This document shows, piece by piece, positions 59,016-64,000 of a DNA stretch of 64,000 bases (the stretch's first letter is position 1; each line of letters starts with the position of its first letter). The notes under the pieces were generated by a model that worked only from the letters and a program-made list of their open reading frames with translations, was not told the DNA's origin and searched no databases. The stretch is from Virgisporangium ochraceum. Its GTDB lineage: Bacteria > Actinomycetota > Actinomycetes > Mycobacteriales > Micromonosporaceae. The position numbers were made by a program, and so were the translations under genes. The stretch covers positions 1 through 64,000 of the forward strand of contig NZ_BOPH01000010.1 of assembly GCF_016863655.1 (NCBI RefSeq), read 5' to 3'.

Positions 59016-60157
59016 TCCGCGGGCGTCCAGTCGCGGCCGAACCAGCGACGGATCCGCTCGGCGCCGAACCCGGTCTTGTCGGCCGTGAACGCGACCGACG
59101 GCCCGACCAGCGTGCCGACCGGCTTCTCGCCCGCCCGGAACGTGACGTCGACCTTCGCGATCCGGTCGTGGCCGAACTCGAGGTAGCAGATTCCCCGCCC
59201 CTCGTACCGGGTCTCCGGCGCATCGCCCCGGATCGTCGCGACGATGCGCTCCGCGGCCACGGCGCCCTGACCCTCGGCGAACACGCCGGCCTTCGGGGTG
59301 CCCACGCTCGTCACGTCGCCGATGGCGTAGACGCCGGGAAAGCGCGTCTCCAGCGTCAGCGGGTCGACCGGGACCCAGCCGTCGACGGCCATCCCCGACG
59401 CCGCGACGACCTCGGGCACGCGGTGCACGGGCACGCCGAGGAAGAGGTCGTACGGCAGCTCACCACCGTCGCTCAACAGTGCCTTCCCGTCGGACAGCCC
59501 GCGGACCAGCCGCTCGGGGTGCCACTCGATGCCGTGCTCCGCGAACGCGGCCAGCACCGCGGCGGACGCGTCGGGAGACGGCGGAATCGGGGTGCCCAAC
59601 GGCATCACGAGCGCGATCTCCGACCGGTCACGTAATCCGCGTGACGTCAGGAACTCGTGCATGAGCAGCGCGGTCTCGCTCGGCGCCGGCGGGCACTTGA
59701 ACGGCGTCGACGTCACGGCGACGACGACGCGGCCGCCGTCGAACCGCTCGAGGACCTCACGCGCCCGGAACGCGCCATCGACGGTGTAGAACTCGTTCCC
59801 GCCCTCCAGCAACCCCGGTGTCGCCTCCGGGTGGAGGTCGGCGCCGAGCGCCACCACGAGGAGGTCGGCCTCGAACGGGCCGGCCGTGGTCTCGATCCGC
59901 CGGGTGTGCGGGTCGATCGCGGTGACCGTGGCCGACACGAAGCGGACACCCGGGTTCACCAGGTCGGCGTAGCGGTGCAGCACGCGCCCGGGTGGCGTGC
60001 GGCCGAACATGACGTCGAGCTTGGAGAACCCGAAGACGAAGCCCTCGGCCCTGTCGATCAGGGTCAGCTCGACGTCGGGCCCGCACTCCCGGGTGACCGT
60101 CGTCGCCACCTCGAGGCCGCCGAACCCGGCACCCAGCACCACCACACGCGTCGCCAC
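59009..60157 (-). CDS. sulfide:quinone-oxidoreductase-like flavoprotein
   Basis: 382 residues: FAD motif VVVLGAGFGGLEVATTV, LLVVALGADLHP, PFKCPPAPSETALLMHEFL with one Cys, and VYAIGDVTSVGTPKAGVFAEGQGAV are typical of SQR/FCSD-like flavoproteins. SQR needs further cysteines that I do not see, so sulfide may not be the substrate. ATG 60157 is the start. Its 3' end overlaps the converging transglycosylase gene by 7 bp. Confidence 0.82.
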   Translation of the reverse strand: MATRVVVLGAGFGGLEVATTVTRECGPDVELTLIDRAEGFVFGFSKLDVMFGRTPPGRVLHRYADLVNPGVRFVSATVTAIDPHTRRIETTAGPFEADLLVVALGADLHPEATPGLLEGGNEFYTVDGAFRAREVLERFDGGRVVVAVTSTPFKCPPAPSETALLMHEFLTSRGLRDRSEIALVMPLGTPIPPSPDASAAVLAAFAEHGIEWHPERLVRGLSDGKALLSDGGELPYDLFLGVPVHRVPEVVAASGMAVDGWVPVDPLTLETRFPGVYAIGDVTSVGTPKAGVFAEGQGAVAAERIVATIRGDAPETRYEGRGICYLEFGHDRIAKVDVTFRAGEKPVGTLVGPSVAFTADKTGFGAERIRRWFGRDWTPADQ

Positions 60158-60204
60158 GGCCGGAGCGTAACCCCCGGATGATCTACCGGGGATCGGCTAC
60201 GCGT

Positions 60205-60411
60205 TCAGGTCACCCGCAGGTCGACACCGTCGACCGTCACGACGTCACCGCGCACGAGAGTCCGCCCGCGCCGGGCCTCCGGCTCCCCATTGACCGACAC
60301 GACACCCTCGCCGAGGAGCCACTTCGCGTCGGAGCCGACGTCGACCGCGTCGGCCAGCTTCAGGAACTGGCCCAGCCGGATCGTGTCGGTGGTGATGGTG
60401 ACCTCGCGCAC
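60205..60411 (-). CDS. S4-domain RNA-binding protein
   Basis: 68 residues: IRLGQFLKLADAVDVGSDAKWLLGEGVVSVNGEPEARRGRTLVRGDVV is a stand-alone S4 domain of the YaaA/RlbA type, binding structured RNA (ribosome-associated). GTG 60411 follows GAGAGGA. Downstream of the SDR gene by 12 bp. Confidence 0.9.
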   Translation of the reverse strand: MREVTITTDTIRLGQFLKLADAVDVGSDAKWLLGEGVVSVNGEPEARRGRTLVRGDVVTVDGVDLRVT

Positions 60412-60423
60412 CCGGCCATCCTC

Positions 60424-61059
60424 TCAAACGACGACCTCGTTCTCCCGCGGCTGGGCGTGCAGCCGCCAGTAGTGGTCGGCGATGTCGTCGGGGTCGTGGG
60501 CCGTGCCCGGGGCGACGACCCCCGATACCGTCACCGTCGCCACGTGCACGCCGGACGGCCCGTACTCCTGGTCGAGCAGCGCCACGAGCGTCCGCACACC
60601 GGCCTTGCCCAGCGACAGCGACACGTACTCCCGCTTCGGCTCGGGCATCCCGCCGGTGACGAGGAACGACCCGCCGCCCCGCTCGGCCATACCCGGCAGC
60701 GTGTGCGCGGCGGCGGTCAGCGCGCCGACCACGTTGACCGCCCAGGTGTCCAGGTGGCCCCGGGCCGACAGCCCGCCGATGGCGTCCGCCCGGATGACCG
60801 CGGCGTTGTAGACCACCACGTCCGGCTGTCCAATGTGGTCGGTCGCGGTGTCGAGCGCGGCGCGCAGGGCCGTCTCGTCGGCGCTGTCCGCGGTCAACGG
60901 GACCGCGTGAGCGCCCAACCGTTCGACGTCTCCAGCCGTGGCACGCACGGTCGCCGCACTCCGCGCGACCAGCGCGACCGGAAGCCCCTCCCGCGCGAAC
61001 CGCACCGCCACCGACCGCCCGATCCCCGGCCCCGCACCGATGACCACCGCTCCAGCCAT
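60424..61059 (-). CDS. short-chain dehydrogenase/reductase
   Basis: 211 residues: VVIGAGPGIGRSVAVRFAREG (cofactor loop), VVYNAAVI (NAG-like motif), SFLVTGGMP and LGKAGVRTLV. The residue four before the conserved Lys is Leu rather than the catalytic Tyr, so activity by the classical tetrad is doubtful. Function unknown. ATG 61059. Likely operon with the S4 gene. Confidence 0.8.
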   Translation of the reverse strand: MAGAVVIGAGPGIGRSVAVRFAREGLPVALVARSAATVRATAGDVERLGAHAVPLTADSADETALRAALDTATDHIGQPDVVVYNAAVIRADAIGGLSARGHLDTWAVNVVGALTAAAHTLPGMAERGGGSFLVTGGMPEPKREYVSLSLGKAGVRTLVALLDQEYGPSGVHVATVTVSGVVAPGTAHDPDDIADHYWRLHAQPRENEVVV

Positions 61060-61089
61060 GTCCCCGTCCCTTCGTGTGACGGGTCGACG

Positions 61090-62727
<1,638 letters not shown>

Positions 62728-62744
62728 GCCGACCAGTATCCCCA

Positions 62745-63335
62745 TCACGGCGGGACGACGGTGACGCGCGGCCAGCGTTCGTGCGGCCGGTGCCGGTCGA
62801 GCCGGGCGCGCGACGCCTCGACGCTGACCCGTCGCGGGTTGCGTCGCCACACACCGTCGAGGAGGTCGTCGAGGCCGAGCGGCGCGCAGATCTCGATCCC
62901 GTCGTCGGCGTTCAGGCGGACCACCACCGCGGTCGCGGTCTCGGGCCACGTGCCCACCGCGTCCCGGATCGAGCGCAACGGTTCGACGGGCCCGCCGCCG
63001 AACTTCGCGGGGTACCAGGTGTGCACGGCCGCCTGGTTCTTCGCCTCCCACGGCACCTCGGGCAGGCGCTCGCCGAGCCGGGCCGTCACCCGGTCGTCGT
63101 TGGCCCGGGTGAGGTCGGACGGGTCGAAGAAGGGCACATCGACGTCGCGGACGAGGGTGGCATCGAACCCGGCGCCGAAGCGCCCGCCCCACACCAGGTC
63201 GCGCAGCACCCCGGCACCCACCCACGCGTCGGGGACGGATGCGTCTCGCACCGCGGCCAGCACCCGCATCAGCCAGCCGTTGGCGCGCACGAGCGCGGAG
63301 AGCGTGTCGCTACTCCGCGAGCCGGTGGATGACAA
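62745..63335 (-). CDS. nucleotidyltransferase-family protein (DUF925-like)
   Basis: 196 residues: DAWVGAGVLRDLVWGGRFGAGF, DVDVPFFDPSDL (acidic pair), VPWEAKNQAAVHTWYPAKFG and the C-terminal GLDDLLDGVWRRNPRRV fit the NTP_transf_6 group, whose reaction is unknown. TTG 63335 has GGAGGGA at ideal spacing and overlaps the regulator gene by 26 bp; upstream in-frame sequence has no family resemblance. It overlaps or touches the ABC-F start, so the three genes form an operon. Confidence 0.85.
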   Translation of the reverse strand: MSSTGSRSSDTLSALVRANGWLMRVLAAVRDASVPDAWVGAGVLRDLVWGGRFGAGFDATLVRDVDVPFFDPSDLTRANDDRVTARLGERLPEVPWEAKNQAAVHTWYPAKFGGGPVEPLRSIRDAVGTWPETATAVVVRLNADDGIEICAPLGLDDLLDGVWRRNPRRVSVEASRARLDRHRPHERWPRVTVVPP

Positions 63336-63831
63336 AGATCCCTCCGTGCAAGGGCTGGTCGAGGCGCTCGTCGTCGGTGCGGATGTACTCGTCGATGATC
63401 GCGCCGATGCGACGGTCGAGGTCGGCGATGTCGTCGTCGGACAGGTGCAGCGCGAACCGGGCGTGCGTGCGCATCGACTCGGGACCGGCCTCGCGCAGCT
63501 CCTCGTGGAACGCCTCGATCGGCGCCAGCGGCTCCTCGGGACGCGGGTTCGACAGCCACCACGACAACCCGGTGGACCGGTACGGCTTCTCGAGCGCGCC
63601 GCTCTCGCCGGTGCGCACCTCACCCTGCTCCAGCAGGCCGGCGTCGGTGAGGTGACGCACGTGGTACAGCACGGTTCCGGGGTCGCGGCCGAGCCGCTCG
63701 GCGAGCTGCTTGTTGGTCAGCTCGCGATGCAGGCACAGCCGGAGGATGCGCAGCCGCAGCGGGTGCGACATCGCCTTCGCCTCGCGCACCGTCGCCTCGC
63801 GCCGCGCCTCGGGTGGTTTCCGCTCGTGCAC
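63310..63831 (-). CDS. ArsR/HTH_20-type transcriptional regulator
   Basis: 173 residues: KAMSHPLRLRILRLCLHRELTNKQLAERLGRDPGTVLYHVRHLTDAGLLEQ is the winged helix; the rest resembles the ligand domain of HTH_20-type regulators. GTG 63831 is six bases after TAATGT, so probably leaderless. A perfect dyad just upstream may be its operator. It probably controls itself, the downstream genes and the divergent MFS gene. Confidence 0.87.
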   Translation of the reverse strand: MHERKPPEARREATVREAKAMSHPLRLRILRLCLHRELTNKQLAERLGRDPGTVLYHVRHLTDAGLLEQGEVRTGESGALEKPYRSTGLSWWLSNPRPEEPLAPIEAFHEELREAGPESMRTHARFALHLSDDDIADLDRRIGAIIDEYIRTDDERLDQPLHGGIFVIHRLAE

Positions 63832-63837
63832 CGGTCA

Positions 63838-63886
63838 ACATTACATTAGTCCACCGATGGAGTTTTCTCCATCGATGTGGGATTGT
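63838..63886. promoter_or_regulatory. divergent promoters with 8+8 bp operator
   Basis: Minus-strand -10 TAATGT (63843-63838), the dyad CGATGGAG-TTTT-CTCCATCG (63855-63874) and plus-strand GATTGT (63881-63886) lie in 61 bp between divergent GTG starts (63831 and 63893); each hexamer is six bases from its start codon. Confidence 0.65.
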
Positions 63887-63892
63887 CCATTT

Positions 63893-64000
63893 GTGGCGAA
63901 CTTCTGGCGGCTGGCGGCCTCGTCGGGCCTGTCGAACCTCGGCGACGGGACGTTCAAGGTCGCGCTGCCCCTGGCCGCCGTCGGCTTCACGCGGTCACCG
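63893..64000 (+). CDS. MFS transporter, 5' part (runs off window)
   Basis: The first 36 codons visible (ANFWRLAASSGLSNLGDGTFKVALPLAA) match the N-terminus of MFS transporters (helix 1 with the GDG motif). GTG 63893 is supported by GATTGT six bases upstream; ATG 63857 and 63875 are in frame but would place the operator inside the gene. Likely regulated by the divergent ArsR-type repressor. Confidence 0.75.
   Translation, partial: MANFWRLAASSGLSNLGDGTFKVALPLAAVGFTRSP

Overview
The window is chromosomal DNA of a very G+C-rich actinomycete, probably Micromonosporaceae or a related filamentous family. Supporting signs are the strong G/C third-position bias, abundant GTG starts, F420-type luciferase-like oxidoreductases, a DinB/DUF664 protein (the mycothiol-linked group), three AfsR/SARP-type regulators with NB-ARC and TPR domains, an ECF42 and an ECF41 sigma factor, and many leaderless genes. 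No rRNA, tRNA, insertion sequence, CRISPR array or complete biosynthetic cluster is visible. The family assignment is inference.

Layout. 1-9 kb: F420-dependent oxidoreductase, first AfsR/SARP regulator with a helically phased heptamer array upstream, an unrecognised protein, argS and a convergent MFS transporter. 9-14 kb: inverted-repeat element with low-complexity flanks, secreted beta-helix protein, lipoprotein, degenerate phosphotransferase. 14-22 kb: FtsX-type ABC exporter, two complete two-component systems placed tail to tail, and a proline-rich membrane protein. 22-35 kb: second AfsR/SARP regulator, WYL regulator, YCII-YCII-ECF42 sigma-GDPD operon, DinB protein, YrdC/TsaC-like protein, epimerase, phosphotransferase, a frameshifted Rossmann/F420 reductase-like gene and an HxlR regulator. 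35-48 kb: third AfsR/SARP regulator, alpha/beta hydrolase next to a divergent MocR regulator, LLM-FAD fusion oxidoreductase under a likely HxlR operator, phosphotransferase plus EEP hydrolase, FAD oxidoreductase-ECF41 sigma operon, aminotransferase.

48.7-51.0 kb holds the most unusual locus. A macro-domain protein and a fusion of a degenerate uracil-DNA-glycosylase domain with an arginine-type ADP-ribosyltransferase are transcribed divergently from an intergenic region centred on a perfect 10+10 bp inverted repeat. The domain logic is writer plus eraser of ADP-ribose, as in ART/macrodomain toxin-antitoxin pairs such as DarTG, but with a UDG-like recognition domain. A toxin-antitoxin or anti-phage role is inference.

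51-64 kb: DUF574-type methyltransferase, two TetR-controlled divergent units (a DHA2 drug exporter and an aldo/keto reductase), DapB-like reductase lacking the catalytic His pair, AraC-DHFR operon, transglycosylase with an upstream Crp-like site, SQR-like flavoprotein, SDR-S4 pair, ABC-F ATPase with nucleotidyltransferase and ArsR-type regulator, and the start of another MFS gene running off the window.

Recurrent themes are intergenic inverted repeats related to GATCTTGCAGTTGTGGCC, usually beside GC-rich tandem repeats; start codons 6-7 nt after a -10-like hexamer (leaderless transcripts); and frequent start/stop and convergent 3' overlaps. All functional names come from motif recognition by eye; no database search was run.
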